From Rhizophlyctis rosea (taxonomy: Eukaryota > Chytridiomycota > Chytridiomycetes > Rhizophlyctidales > Rhizophlyctidaceae): a stretch of 64,000 nucleotides of DNA. Position 1 is the stretch's first letter. Each line of letters begins with the position of its first letter. Both the position numbers and the translations under genes were made by a program. This document shows positions 37,238 to 49,984 of the stretch, piece after piece. Below the pieces are notes generated by a model. That model did no database searches and had not been told where the DNA came from. It saw only the letters and a program-made list of their open reading frames with translations. Location: NCBI GenBank assembly GCA_027596075.1, contig JADGJC010000038.1, positions 119,046 through 183,045 of the forward strand, in the 5' to 3' direction.

Positions 37238-39532
37238 TTTGGCGCGGACGAAGATGTTAGCATAGTTGCGTTGTCTACTTTCATCTTTTTTGTTTCATCT
37301 GCACGTTTAGAGTTTATCTAGGTTTTCTTTAGGCTTACTGTTTTGGTAGTCGCTTTGGGGATGTAGAGTAGCTCCAATTTTTAGATGGGCGATACACCCT
37401 TTTTCTGTTTTTATAGCTTAGAGTTTAGTCCAGTGTAGATTTCGTTTTCTGTTTTTCCATCTTTTCTGCGTTCTGTTTTGTGTATATTTCAATACATAAT
37501 CAGCGATTTGCTGATGTCTTTTTTTTTGCATATAGTGCTACTTGCTGCTGAGTCTCAACTTACCTCTCAAAGTGAATGTGAACTGCTTTGTTCATCGGGG
37601 GAAACATCTCACCGGATGAGTTGCAAGGATCGCTACTGTTACCCAGTGCGCGGCTCAGTCGAAGTCTCAAGTTGATCGATTCTTTTTTCTGTGTGAGTGC
37701 AATGGCATGGTTGTTGAGCCACCAGGTAAGGACTGTTGTTCGTCTGGCTGCAATCCACTAATACTGCCGTATACGGTGTCTTTTTGAGGAATCGTCTGTT
37801 TTAACTGTGGTCGGAAAACCTTCAAAACTTCTCACTCACCTTGCCGCCCGGGTGTTGGGCTTGTCGTCCCGAGTGTCCGGCACCCTTCAAAATCACGTAA
37901 TCGACAGACCCTTCTTTTTTCGACGCAACCTCTACATTCAATACAGAGGCCCATGCTCTTGAGTTGTTCATGACAGACAATATGAGTGCTGAAGTTCAGA
38001 AGTAAGTCGTTCATCGTCAAAAAAAGTAGGCTGGCGACGACGCTCATTCTATGTAGTGTTCATCCTTCAAAGAATGTTATTTGGTCAGTCAAAGTTGGGG
38101 ATTTCGATAGAAGTATACAGGGAAGGAGTATAAAGCATCTCGGCGATGAGTGCACAGCTTTACGCGATCAATGATGGGGCGCTCTGGAATGTCGTGAATG
38201 TATTGGCATTCGTCCATACAGGTCGTACACTTCAGACGCCAGCACATTTGCTGAGAAACATTGAGAAAGTATGAGTTAGGCAGCAAAAAAGTTCAGCATA
38301 CACACATACTCGGATATGTCCTACGTTGCACTGCCGAAGGGTGCGTTATCGGCTCTCAAAATCCTCCCGACGTCTATCACATTCTGAAACTGATGTATAT
38401 TGCCTCTTCTATTTACATTCGGCATCCCCTACCACTCCACCAGGACTCAACACGACCCTCCGACTCATCCTCTCTATCCCTCCAACAACAGGAACCCAAA
38501 CCGTCAACGGATCCACTCCCAACGTCTCAAATTCCGACCCACTGTTACACGCTTCCTTCACCATGCCCGTCGGTACCGTTACGGGAATCCTACATCCCCG
38601 ATTACCCGTCACGGGTACAGCAATGATGTGGGAAACTGCCTGATGGAACATGTAGGAGACGTGTCGCTAGTTCAGCAGCAGTGCAAGAATACGATCAGGT
38701 TCAACATCCATCATAAACGACAAGTCTTTGAATCCTTGTGTTGTGTCGTAGAAGGAGTTGTAGAGCGTGATGTCTTTGGTGGGGGTGGAGGAGCAGTAAT
38801 AGATTGCTGTGGTTGGCGGGGAATTACTGGTGGGGTTTGGGGGGGAAAAGTAAATATGAAGGAGGAAGGATTATATTGGGGTATTGGGTAGCATAACCTA
38901 TTGATGAACCCGTTGTAGTTAGACGACTCTTGCGTTGTTATCCAGGGGTGTGGATTAGTGCTGTTGCAAATGTTGAAACGGGAAGTGTCACCGACGACCA
39001 TGGTTATGTTGTGGGCTTCATGAATCGGATTGCGTCGCCATTGTGGAGACCGGAGATCTCTATATATTAGCTTGAGGTGGCTTCCGGGCATGCACTGTCT
39101 TTTTTTTCGCACAGTCAGGTGCGACTGATTGTTGTGCCATTTGGAGATGTATCGAAGACCAGAGGGAACTTGGTGACTATGGTGGCTAGTGAGCAAATGG
39201 TTTTTCTCTCTTTTGCTGTGTTTCCCGGCATAAGCATCAATTCTCAGGGAGAAAACTAGGAATAAAGGAAATGGAAATCACGTGGCGATTCGAGTTTGCA
39301 ATGCCTATCCTGGAAAAAAAGGACAAAAAAAAAATCATGTGGCATTACTCCCTAATGCTATGTGTTTGTCCAGTAAAGACCCTCGTGCATTTGCGTGTTT
39401 CCCAAATGTGGCTTAGATATGGTTCCAAGCCCAAAGTCGTTCGTTCAACCAGCCCCTCCTCCATCTCAGGCTGTTCCCAACTCCCATTTCACACTCATCC
39501 AGACTCTCTCACCAAATCAACCTTACCGCAAG
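37238..39532. other. Intergenic, possible undetected short gene
   Basis: On the minus strand, 38409-39196 contains two open segments with fairly protein-like content (for example VSHIIAVPVTGNRG and HNITMVVGDTSRFNI). A join through acceptor CTAG near 38690 is possible, but the donor (GTTATG) is poor and phases do not fit. I leave it unassigned. The remainder shows nothing. Confidence 0.3.
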
Positions 39533-41393
39533 ATGGCTTCGGACAACCCACCAACGACAGACTCTCAATCTCCAGCACCTAGCAGAGACCCGGCCTCCGT
39601 GTCCGCTCGGGAAGGCGACGCTTGGTATACTGATGCCGCGGACTATTGGGCAAAAGTTCCAGGTGGGAATTCACTCCTCCTCCCCGTCCTCTACCCTCTC
39701 GTGCACCGTTTGCAAAGCTGCATAACCTCCTCGCGTTATCGTCACTGACCCCTCCTTTGTGAACTCCTATCTTTGTAAACTGCGTCCAATAGCCACGGTG
39801 GAAGGCATGCTCGGCGGCTTCGGAAAACTGACGGACACGGATTGCGCGTCCTCACTGAAGTTTATTGAGGAGTTTGTGGATGGGAAGAGGACTAGTGCGC
39901 CGAGGATTGGGACTGGGTTGGCGTGTGGTAAGCGGTTGCGCGATTTATGCAGCTTGTACGGAATGGATGCGCCTTACTAAGCACGACAATTTTCCCATTT
40001 TTATGTCCGTTTGTTTGTTTACCTCTTCCTTCCCACACCGCCACAACCCATCCCACGCGACCAATAACCCACCCCTCCACAATCCATAAACCATATCCAT
40101 CACACAAAATAGACTGCGGAGCGGGCATAGGCCGCGTCTCGAAACACTTCCTCCTGCATAAATTCGCCCGCGTCGATCTCGTCGAGCAGAACCCAGCGTT
40201 TTTGAAGCAGGCCGAGAAGGAGTTTGGGGAGTTGGGGTTGGGTGAGAGGGTGGAGAAGTATATACCGGTTGGGTTGCAGAGTTTTGTGCCGGAGGTGAGT
40301 ATGGAAGGATGGGCTTGGAAGTCTGCAAAAAAAAAAAGACGGGAAGTCATATGTTTTGGAGGGCTTGTGAGTTCTGGAAAGATGGAGGACGATGGTCGGA
40401 GGTCGTTGAGAGTGAGCGCTGGGTTGACAGCATTCGTCTGCGCGTGACGAAGCACTGATAGCCATAAGAAGGCTGACGGGCCTCCCTCCTCCTGAACCTC
40501 AAAAAATATGATGGCATGCAATGATCCTGGCCAAAGCCGCGGTTGGTGGGGCACGGGTGGGGATGTTCATGTTTCTTCCGTCTGTTGGGGCATGAACAAT
40601 TTCCCAGAAGGAGCGTGATCATCAAAAACCCAGAACTGACCAAATCTGTCCATCCATCATACCCCTTACGATCAGGAAGGACGATACGACCTAATCTGGA
40701 TCCAATGGGTGCTAAGTCATCTAAGTGATGGTGAGCTCGTCTCTATTCCCTCTCATTCATCTCCAGAAAATCCGCGTCCATTACCCAATCTTCCATGGAA
40801 ACTCACCCTTTTACCCACTCCTCCAAGACGACGTAGTATCCTTCCTGAAACGCTGCAAAACGGCCATCGGCACCAAGGGACTAATAGGGATCAAGGAGAA
40901 CGTGACGAAAGTTGGGGCGGATGTGGATAAGGAGGATAGTTCTGTCACGAGGTAAGGAGGGTTGTTGTTGTGGATTCATCCCTATGAACAAGAGCGAGTA
41001 CAAGTCAAATGGCTCCCTTCATTGGAGAAGTCCCATTTTCGGGCACGGAGAAGTGAGGGCAGGGTTGTTTTTTCCATATGGTTGGGATGGAACGCAAATG
41101 AGATTCAACCTTAGATGGCTTTTTTGCTTATATGTAAATTTGCATAGATCGGACGAGATTTTGCGAGGACTTTTTGAGAAGGCTGGGTTGAAGGTTTTGA
41201 AAAGGAATCAGCAGACGGGGTTCCCGAGGGGGTTGTATGGAGTGTTCATGTATGCATTTTGGGCACTTCCTGTTCGCTCTTTCTCGGAGTGATGTGTAGC
41301 CCGTTCATCATTGTCTCCTATTTCCCTCCACTTTGTTTGCATCTCTGACATTCTGCTCATTCCTGGTTTGTGCACAGGTATATGCTTGAGTGA
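39533..41393 (+). CDS. NTM1: Protein N-terminal Xaa-Pro-Lys methyltransferase
   Basis: Seven exons, 39533-39662, 39793-39927, 40113-40294, 40676-40730, 40828-40951, 41148-41249 and 41378-41393, add to 247 residues. The family hallmarks are present in order: WYTDAADYWAKVP near the N-terminus, MLGGFGKLTDTD, the S-adenosylmethionine motif I DCGAGIGRVSK (about 89-99), VEQNPAFL, the substrate-side YDLIWIQWVLSHL, GLIGIKENVT, and the C-terminal RSDEILRGLFEKAGLKV with GFPRGLYGVFMY. METTL11A/Tae1-type enzymes methylate the alpha-amino group of proteins starting X-Pro-Lys, such as ribosomal proteins, after Met removal. Length is normal. Exons are short and all phases agree. The last exon codes for only a few residues. 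Confidence 0.92.
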
Positions 41394-41945
41394 GCAATCC
41401 TTTATTTCGAAGACGAGATGCAGCGGGCGGAATAATGAGCGGGTAATGTGTAACATGTAATGGGTGGATATCTCTCCCGGGCGCAGGCGACCATGACACT
41501 TAATCGAATATCAGTGTCTTGCTCCGATTCTTATATTTGTACAAAGGACTAAATTAAGATTAAAGTATTTACTACAACACCAGAAGGTCTTGCTAGATAT
41601 ACAGGGCGGGTTCGAGTTGAGTGGCACGTGGTGCAGAAGTCGGACGGGGAGGGTGGATTGTGTTGGTTTGAAAGGTCCTATGGAGGAAGGGCCTAGAGGG
41701 AGAGGATGGATGTGCTGCTGTGAGAGTACGGTACAAACATCCGAATCTGAGAGTGACGCATGGAAGGAAAGGCTGGCCGGGGAGCTCGACCAGGAGTCAC
41801 GGCCGCTACCCAGCAAATAACAAGTCTTGCTCTCCTCCCCGGACTTCAGGCAACCCATACTATCTAAACACTCGCCCGCACGGAAAATACCCACACTGTT
41901 CCCCTCAGAATTCAAAAACACACTAAAAGAAACCGACGGGACCGA
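41394..41945. other. Intergenic, convergent 3' ends
   Basis: Shared 3' region of the methyltransferase (+) and VPS25 (-). No further coding frame is seen. Confidence 0.4.
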
Positions 41946-43184
41946 TCAAAAGAACTTCACGCCCAAATCACTATCACTACTCCCCGTAAACAGCTGCGCC
42001 TTGCCGGATTTTGCCAGTGATTCGAGTGCCTTTTTCATGATTCGTTCGTCTAGGTCGTGGAAGTCTAGTGGAAAGCGCGATGATTAGTTGGGTTGGAAAG
42101 AGAGTTTGCATTTCAGGTTTTTTTTGTATGGGTAAGGGAGCTAAATGCCTTACCTTGATCTTCCGTGTCTTCGCCGTGGAGGATTTCGTAGAGTGTGCAG
42201 ACGGAGTTTGTGTGGCCTCGGTCGAAGGCCTGGATAAAATGGATGATGGTTGCGGTTAAGCATTTGACTGGTCGTCAAATAAGATCAAAAGCAGATGTAC
42301 TGGCAAACTCAAGCACCAAATGCGTCAAGACCAACTCCATTCCATATCAAACCAATAACCCTCTCCCCTCCCATTCTCGCATCTTGGTCATAAAATTCCC
42401 AGCGCTTTTTGAATTATCCGATTGGCGAAGACGTCACCACTCGAAGCACGAGAGACGGGCATTCTGATGGCCCGACGTACATACCCATTGGTAGACCAAC
42501 GCGCCCCACTCTTCGGGTTTCCGCCATAGGATTAGACATCGTTCCTTGGACGGTGACTCCCATTCTGCGTTGCCTCGTCGGACTAGTTCGTCGATGATGT
42601 CTTTGATGGCTGGTGGTGTGAGGCGGCCTGAGTGTATGAGACAAAATAGTTTGAAAATAGCTGTTAGCTACAACTTGCAGAATACATCTGTTGATGGCAG
42701 GTTGCCCATCCCGGGCCCACGCCTTCCCCGCCATCCCGCCATCAAGAGCCATGCCTGTCGTTTCACAAGGAATACTCACGTTTGATCTTATCGTTGTTGA
42801 AGAGGTCTCTTCCCGCGCTTCCAGCAACTCCACCCACCCCACCCGCCCTGCCCACCCCACCCGTTCCGCTGCTCCCCGCCCCAAATCCACCCGTCCCACC
42901 TCCACCCACACCCACCCCACCATAAGCAGCAGAATATAGCGAGACTTCGTTCATGTCGAGGGTATGTAGTCTGTGAGCGCGAAAGTAAGCTAGAGTTATA
43001 TCGCACCAGAGGGCTGTTTGTTTATTTCGGGTGTCTGTTGTTGGTTGGATGCTAAATGTGTAAAGAGTGAGAGGAAGTTAGTGGAGTGAAGCGATCATGT
43101 CGGTAAGCGGTTGTGGGAAAGGGTACCGTACGTGTAGAACGGAGGGAAGTCGTGAATTTTGGGGAACGTGTAAGTTGGTGGCAT
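41946..43184 (-). CDS. VPS25: ESCRT-II subunit VPS25
   Basis: Five exons: 43184-43132, 43051-42780, 42627-42485, 42229-42154 and 42064-41946, 220 residues. The N-terminus reads MPPTYTFPKIHDFPPFYT and continues with the first winged helix (RNKQTALWCDITLAYFRAH). The second winged helix contains the family signature GNAEWESPSKERCLILWRKP, EEWGALVYQW, NSVCTLYEILHGEDT and HDLDE. ESCRT-II is a Y-shaped complex of one VPS22, one VPS36 and two VPS25. VPS25 contacts ESCRT-III at endosomes during multivesicular-body sorting. Between the two domains, this copy carries about 35 extra residues that are nearly all Gly, Ala, Val and Ser. The core motifs are intact, so the protein should function. Confidence 0.93.
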
Positions 43185-45840
43185 TGCGAGGATGGGTGGG
43201 AAGGTTGCAAGCTTAAGCAGGTGTGTCGGCGATCCTCTAGCGAGGTAGAGGTTATGTTTTGTGCTGTTTGCTGTAGCCGAGTGCTCAGGTGGGGATACGA
43301 GAATAAGAAAGGTATCTAAATAGAAGAGGATTGCGAGCGATGCGTGCCTTGGTGAGAGGTTTCAACATGGGTTTCAACTGGGTTTCAACCCCGGCTCTGG
43401 AGGCACAGCCCGGTGGATATGGCGCAGCAACAGCTGTCCGCCACGGAGAGTGCGCCAGGGTCTTATGGGAAGCAAAATGGGGTTAAGGGTCCAGATGGGT
43501 TCGAAGAACAAGCCACATCCAAGCGTATCATAAGTTATCATATGCATGCATGCCAATGCTTGTACATGCTTTGACACAACTTGCCGCAATGCAACACGGC
43601 GCTGTTTCATTGTGTCCCACCACCGCTTTGGTACGCTGGGGGGGAGACACACGAAATTGCATCGATGGGAGTGATGGGACCCCGGCGGGTCAGCAGCGAC
43701 GCGAAAAAGGGAAGTAAAAGGGAAGTAAAACTGTAAAAGGGAAGCACAGAAGGCGCGTATGGGTTTCTTGTGGGGGACAGTTGGGGACGTTGTTTCCCAC
43801 ATCACCGGTTTGGGTTTCAATGCCACACACATAATGAACCTCACTAGCCTCACTACGATTATTATTACATGCCATCATTGCAATGTTGCCTCCCCGTTAT
43901 TTGCCTCCCCGTCAACTGGAGCCTTATTAGTAGATTGGGCGGGGTTTTTGTGAACCCTTGTTAATAGCCACCTGTTTCTGTCTCCTCCTTCTAGTGGCAA
44001 TGCTTTGCGTATGATGTTCTCCCAATAATACTATGTGTTGATACCCGTCCCTCAATACTTTCCTGCAAAAATCACGAAATCTACTTCGAAAGGATTTGTA
44101 CTGACTCCAACACATTTCAAGTCCTTCACACAGCTACTGATAGTTCAATCATTGTTCGTCACTTTTTCGTAAGTTGTGAGAACGCACTTAACTCATATAC
44201 TTCCATATGCGGACGAGATACTTCCTCATCGCCCATCACTAACCCGAACACAATCATTTTCATCATAGACCCTTCCCCGAACTTTTGCTCTCTCTTCATC
44301 TCTACATATTCACCAGTCCCTCTCACCCACCTCCACACAATCTCCACCTCTCTTTCGCTCCCTCCCTTCCACCCCCGTACTTACGAATCTTTACTCGCTG
44401 CCTCCTCGCGAGAACACTGTAGCGTTTCGCAGCTTTTTCGCAGTCTTTTTTTGGTGGGTTTCAGTCCGGAAGGTTTTGGCTTCGTCTTTTGCAGGGGGGA
44501 ACTATTGTCAATTTTTGTTTTTGGTGGAGGGTTTTGCTTGATTGGGCGTTGGGAGAGTGATGGTGGAATGTACCAGTGGCTACACTGGTGCCTATCTATG
44601 CTTCGGTCTGGGTTGAAATGAGTTGCTCCATCATTCCATTGTTTGTTTACATTGGTGCGGACATACCACTGCGTTGTTTGCTGCACATAGTAACCTGTCC
44701 CGTCTTCCTCGCAACTACAGGTCAACCTATACCCGACCCTCTTCTTGTCGTCGTCGTCTCCTCCCGCGCCCCGCAAGATCCAACGTCCATCGGGGCTTCA
44801 CGTCACCTATTTCCACCTTCAAAATAGCTTGCGGGTGCGTTTCTTGGCTGGTATATTTTTTCTATCGTCTTTTGCAGGGTCAAACCATTGCCAAATTTTT
44901 CTTGGATTTGTTTACTTCGTTGTTGGACAGTAGTATTGAACATATGTTCCATCCCTTTACAGCTCACCACCATTAAGACTAGTCGGTACACTCCCCGCAA
45001 CCCGCCCCACAAGATCCAAACTCCATCGGGGCATCAACCACAACATCCTTCGACATCCTTCAACACTTTTCGTAACGTTTTCGGCACCGGGAATTTTTTC
45101 ACATCGTCTTTCACAGGGGAAAACTATTGTCAAATTTTTCTTTGTCGTTTGTTTACATTCGTCGTCTTGCATGTTATTGACGCATATCCCTCTTTCCTCC
45201 ACTCCAGATCCCCAATCGATCGCCTAAGATCCCCTCCCGCTCATCAACACCCTTCAAGATCGGCGGCGAATCACAAACAGATCCTCGACGACTTTCTTGG
45301 ACGTCGTTCGTATGCCCCTCACCTGGCAGCCTTTTCTTCCCACCTTGTTTTCATCACGTCCTCTCTTCGCTCAGACTCTTATACTGCCTTCCCCTCCGCA
45401 ATAGGTCACACCCTACCCACACGCCCTCCCACACCTCCACCAAAGGAGCCTCGATGCTTCGGCAGTAGATGAAGATACAAGACGGACTGCCGTCGTTGAA
45501 TCATTATCGGCTCCCTGAAGCATCGGGACGCCTTTGCGTGTCTTGGTGCTTGGGCGTCAGGTGTAGTGGATTCTGTCTTTCCCTGTCGTTTTGCCTTTGT
45601 ATCTTGGTTGAGGTCGGGGAGTAGAATCAAACACACACACGACACACGTGTCATTGGACTTTGGAATTTTGTGCAACGAAGACTTTGTATTATTATTATT
45701 ATTATTGGTATTATTATTATTCACTGCTAAACTACTTTCTGTACATGCATCAGGGACTCTTTCTCGTCCCCTCTTTTTCCTTTCCCCCCTTTTTCCCCTC
45801 CTTTCTTTTTCTCCCCTCTCCTTTTCTTTTCCCCGACCGC
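43185..45840. other. Intergenic with degenerate tandem blocks
   Basis: No gene is recognised. From about 44480 to 45170 the same block recurs (listed separately). The stretch next to 45840 includes a TTA trinucleotide run at 45690-45720. It also holds the 3' end of the multi-TM gene. Confidence 0.4.
44482..45170 (+). repeat. Degenerate tandem block, about three copies
   Basis: Copies share TCGTCTTTTGCAGGG followed by an ACTATTGTCAAATTT-like segment, at about 44488, 44873 and 45103. The last two are also preceded by AAGATCCAA..CCATCGGGGC (about 44776 and 45010), giving a unit of about 230 bp. Copies have diverged strongly. The repeated CTTTTGCAGG looks like an intron acceptor, but no exon follows. 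Confidence 0.65.
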
Positions 45841-48800
45841 TCAAAGACGGTTGGCCCGCTTCTTGAATGCCTGCCTCTTCTCTTCGCGGGTGAGTTCTTC
45901 TTCCGCCTTGCGGCGCCGGTTGGGCGGTTGGCTTTGGGGGGCGGCGGAGGAGGAGGTGGTGGTGGGCGCGGGGGGCTGTGCGGGAGGTTGTTGTGCGGGT
46001 TGTGGGGGTTGTGCGGGTGCGGGGAGTTGTTGTTGGTGCTGCTGTTGAGCAGCGGGGGGATGAGAGTCCCCGGGACTCGAGAAGTCCCACGCCTGCAGCC
46101 ATTGCTGCTGCTGTTGTTGTTGTTGCCGCCGCCGTTGGGCAGCACGGGCGGGGGCGTTCGGGGGATGTTGGGGTGTGGAGGTGGTGGGCGGGGTGGTGGG
46201 AGCTTGTTGTTGCGGGGGTTGTTGTTGTTGTTGGGGAGGACGCCGGCGGGGTGGAGCGGCCGGTCCTCCATTTCCCCGAAGGGACAGCCGAAGAGGTTGG
46301 TTGGGGCGTGTGGGGCGGGGTGCGGGTGTTGTTGTTGTGGGGGTAGTGGTGGTGGTGGTTGTCGAGGAGGATGGGAGAGAGTAGACACCACCATCCCGGT
46401 TCCACGGGTCCCTTCCCGTGCCCCTCCTCCTCTGCGCCGGCCTCTCATCACCCTCCGCGAGTGGGTCGACGAAGAAGGAACACACCTTTCCCTTCTCACC
46501 CCCACCCTCATCCTCCCTCGTCCTCTTCTTCCCGGTGGGTGCCGCCGGCGGCCCGTATGGACAGTTCTCACTGTCCGCGAAATGTTGGAGCCGGCGCCAG
46601 AGCCGGTCCGATTCACGACGGAAGCGGCCGCTGTCCTGTGGGGCGGCGAGGGCGTCGTGGTCAGCGTGGGCGAGCGTAGCATCCACTTCTTCCGGCGAAC
46701 ACTCGTGTTCGTGAACACCCCGGTGCGATTCGAGAACATGCCTTCCAAGCATGTCCGCCCGCAATCGGGCCCGACCCGCAGCGGCGGCAGCGGAGAGGGA
46801 GGTAGGTGGTTGAGAGGAGGAGGACGAGGAGGAGGACGACGACGACGTTGTGCCCGTGATAGGCCTCCGGCGGGTGGTACGCCTCGGAGCAGGGGGTGCA
46901 GCCGGAGGTGTGGGTTGAGGTGGAGGTGTGGGCGGCGGGCGCGGGGTTGAGGAGGAAGAGGAGGAGGAGGCGGGATAGGAGGTGACTCGGGGGGGCTCAT
47001 CAGAAGCCCGTTGCTTCCCCTTTTCCTTCCGTCGCCGTTCCTCCGCCGAAACGAAGGGTGTGGATCCCAATGCCGGGGCGGTAGATGTCGACGCCGCCGG
47101 CGCAGCAGCAGCAGCAGTGATGGTGGTGGTGGCCGTCGCTGGTGGAAGAGGACTCGCCAAAGAGAGGCGAATCGGGACGGTTGTTGGTGTTGCTGCTGCG
47201 GAGATGCCTCCGGACGCGGAGCCCCACCGTCGTTGTCGTCATCCTTCCCATCCGAAGATGGGTCGGTAGGTGGTGGTGTGGGGTCGCGCGGGTGGTGAGG
47301 AGGAGGAGAGGGTGCAGAGGTCGAAGGAGTTCCCGATGGAGCGGGCGCCGAAGAGGACGCGTTGGCCGACGCGTCGTTCGACGCCGCTTCATCTCCCGCG
47401 CTGGTGGTTGGAAGTTGAACGATGGGGTTGGGACCCGCCATCTAGAGAAGAGATAATGAGTTAGTGATCTTGTTTATGCTGCAATACCTAATAATGAATG
47501 CTCGTAGATACATACCCAAGAGTTCAACCGTCGTCGCTTCACCACCTCCACCAACTTCCACGTCCTCTTCTGCTTCCGGCACATCTCCATCGGAGGAGGC
47601 ACGAGGAGAGCAGGTCCGGCGTAGAAGGGGCCGGGAACGAATGGTGGGGTCACCAGTGCGGGGAAGTCCTGCCTGATGTCACCGTGATCCTGATCACTCT
47701 CCACCGTTGGCTGCACAACTTCAACTTCCCCGGAGGGTTGCTGAGGCCCGACCACCGCAGGTGAAGAGGACTTCGGAACAGAGGGCTCGACCGAGGACGA
47801 GGACGCGGGAACAGTCGAAAGCGAAGCCGAAGACGTCACCGAAGGAAGGTAATCCGCAGGAATCGAAGACACAGGTAGGAATCCCGACACGAAGTCGGCA
47901 CCCCTTACAAGTGCCCCGTCATCCCCGAGCGACCTCAACACCCCACCCACTTCCTTCCTGGGCAAGCCCAAGTTGGTTGCGCGGTTGCAACCAGCATCCT
48001 CGCGCAAGCGCGACTCAGCTGGTGCCGGCGATTCCACAACGCCGGGGGAAGAGGTATAGGCGCTCGTTGCGGGCCTTGAGACGGGAGCGGTCAGGTACCG
48101 GGAAGCGGGGACCGAGGGGGGGGCCGAAATCCTAACCACTTTGTTGTCTTGCCCAGCAGAAGCCAAGCTCGACAGTACTCGCGGGTTCGGAAGTCGGTGG
48201 TCGGAGGGCCACTTGATGCCGTTTCCGTTGCCAAGCACATTGTATTCCGAAGAATCCTGTGCGAAGCGGGGGCGTGCATCGAAGCGGCTGCCGGGAGCGG
48301 GTACCGAGGAAGGTGCCGTGGGATCATCGCTGTCACGGACGGCTGGAACGACTGCGCGGAATTCAGCCGAGACTGAACGCCGCATTGCGCCGTTCCGGTT
48401 GCCGGAGAACGAGATCTTGGCGGCCTCAGGTCCGAACATCTCGCGATGACGAACAAGAGGGTCGGGGTTGGTGGCGGAGTCGGGACCGAAGGAGAGAACC
48501 GGAAGGTTCGTGGAGCGTCCGCCGACCTCTTGGCCGAGAGAGAGACCAGAGGGGGTAACCGTAGTGGGCAACCGGTGCCCGCCACGGGTCGTCGCACGCT
48601 TGATGGGTTGGTTTGACCCAACGTCGACACCCAGCAATTGAGCATCCGACAGGGGCACCAGGACCTGACCAGCACCACCTTCCGAACAGCCGTCCAAGTG
48701 AAGAATACGACGAGTGCCGCATCCTCCCCTCTTCGGGCCAACAAACCACCTGACCCATCGAGTGCAGACCCCGCGGACAAGTCCAGAGAGTACAAACACC

Positions 48801-49288
48801 CCGTGCCAGGCAACATGGAAGGAGAGAACCGAGCCAAGAAGAACTGATCCCCACCACAAGACGAACGCCATCTCGCCTGATTCGAGTATGGCAGAACTCC
48901 AACCACCGATGTGGAAGAAGGCGACGAGTGCCAGCGGTACCCCGGAGAGCAGGTACATGGCGACACGTTCCCCGATGGAACGCGCCCTTCTCCACCAACA
49001 GTGGAGGGAAAGGGCCACCCCGCCCGACGCGAGGAAGGCTGCCAGCCAAAGCCTGACGGCCCAAGCAATGGGGGCAAGAAGAGCCAGAGGGGCAACGAAC
49101 AAAAGGCCCATGGCGGTCCACACTGGGGTGTCTACTCCCAGGGGCGCGAAGAGAGGTAGAAGAAGCGGTACTGCCCAGAGGGTGCAGATACCAGGCGACC
49201 CCGCAACAGAGGCAAGGGTGCCGAGAAGGGGAAGAAGAAGGGGAAGACCCAACACCAACAAAGCGATGATGAGGGCCATAGCGAACAT
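45841..49288 (-). CDS. Multi-TM protein with long low-complexity tail
   Basis: Exon 1 is 49288-47516 and exon 2 is 47441-45841, joined by a 74-bp intron with a CACTAACTC branch site (phase 0, NSW|MAG). The first about 170 residues form six or seven hydrophobic helices (MFAMALIIALLVLG, LWAVPLLLPLF and so on). Next come about 420 residues rich in Ser, Pro and Val without known domain. Exon 2 has Pro/Ser/Gln-rich runs, a basic RRRKEKGKQRASDEPP patch, a more ordered part (RARLRADMLGRHVLESHRG to RLQHFADSENCPYG) and a final charged helix EELTREEKRQAFKKRA. Between about 47245 and 47150 the reading frame must change, and no splice pair there fits. I do not recognise the protein. Two separate genes are possible, but the splice join is clean. 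Confidence 0.5.
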
Positions 49289-49624
49289 CGTTGTCTTTTC
49301 TCCGGAGATACTAAGACGGGGAGCGATGCGTAGGAAGTTGGGTAGACGGTGATAGCGATGATGGTAGCGAGTTGAAGCTTGTAAGCGAGGCTTTAGCAAT
49401 TCAAAACGCTGAGCAGATTCTCCTGAGGGACTCACTAGTGAGTATGAGTAGAAAATGCTATGAGGAAAAAAAAAGAGGAGAAAGACATTTCGAAATGACT
49501 TGAGTGGTGCGAGGGGGGGACTCCCCGCGAGCGGGAGGTCTCGCTGCTGGTCTCCTGACCCTTGCAAAAAAAATTGAGGCTTGACTGCCTTGGGGTAATC
49601 AGTCTTGGCATAGTATGGATCCGA

Positions 49625-49745
49625 AGTTTGTTACTACGTCATATGTTAGACTTGGTAATGGATTTGCTATGGGTTCGTCCGGTATTGTAGGCCGAATTGG
49701 GAAGGACCCTCAAAAGTAATGAAGTGGCTTGTGGCGTTTTGAGTT
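49625..49745 (+). repeat. Diverged direct repeat, copy 1
   Basis: It shares TTGTTACTACGTCAT, a CTTGGTA core, AGGACCCTC and AATGAAGTGGCTTGTGGCGTT with 49985-50115, in the same order. Confidence 0.7.
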
Positions 49746-49984
49746 GGCCCCAGGCCGGATTTGGACGTGCCATGATGTTCACCGTGGGATAGATACATGT
49801 TGGATAGTGGTGAAATGATGCGCGTTTTTCGATCCGGGTTGAAGACACCCTTGATTTGATATACAGAATCTGTCAACTTTGTCATTTCAGTTTCTGAACT
49901 TTCTTTGTTTTGCTTAGGAACCGAACATGCCAGATGCATACGTCGAAGTGGCTTAGCCTTATCTCGACGTTGATAATATCAAAG

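Noticed and set aside
45750..47441. A 563-codon minus-strand frame running through the tail of the multi-TM gene
   Set aside because: It is Pro/Arg-rich throughout because it reads CCN and CGN in a shifted frame. The frame ending at 45841 has ordered, charged segments and is the better coding choice after 47150.
49289..49567. N-terminal extension of the multi-TM protein upstream of the ATG at 49288
   Set aside because: The extension has no ATG in good position, and the hydrophobic helices begin directly after Met at 49288.
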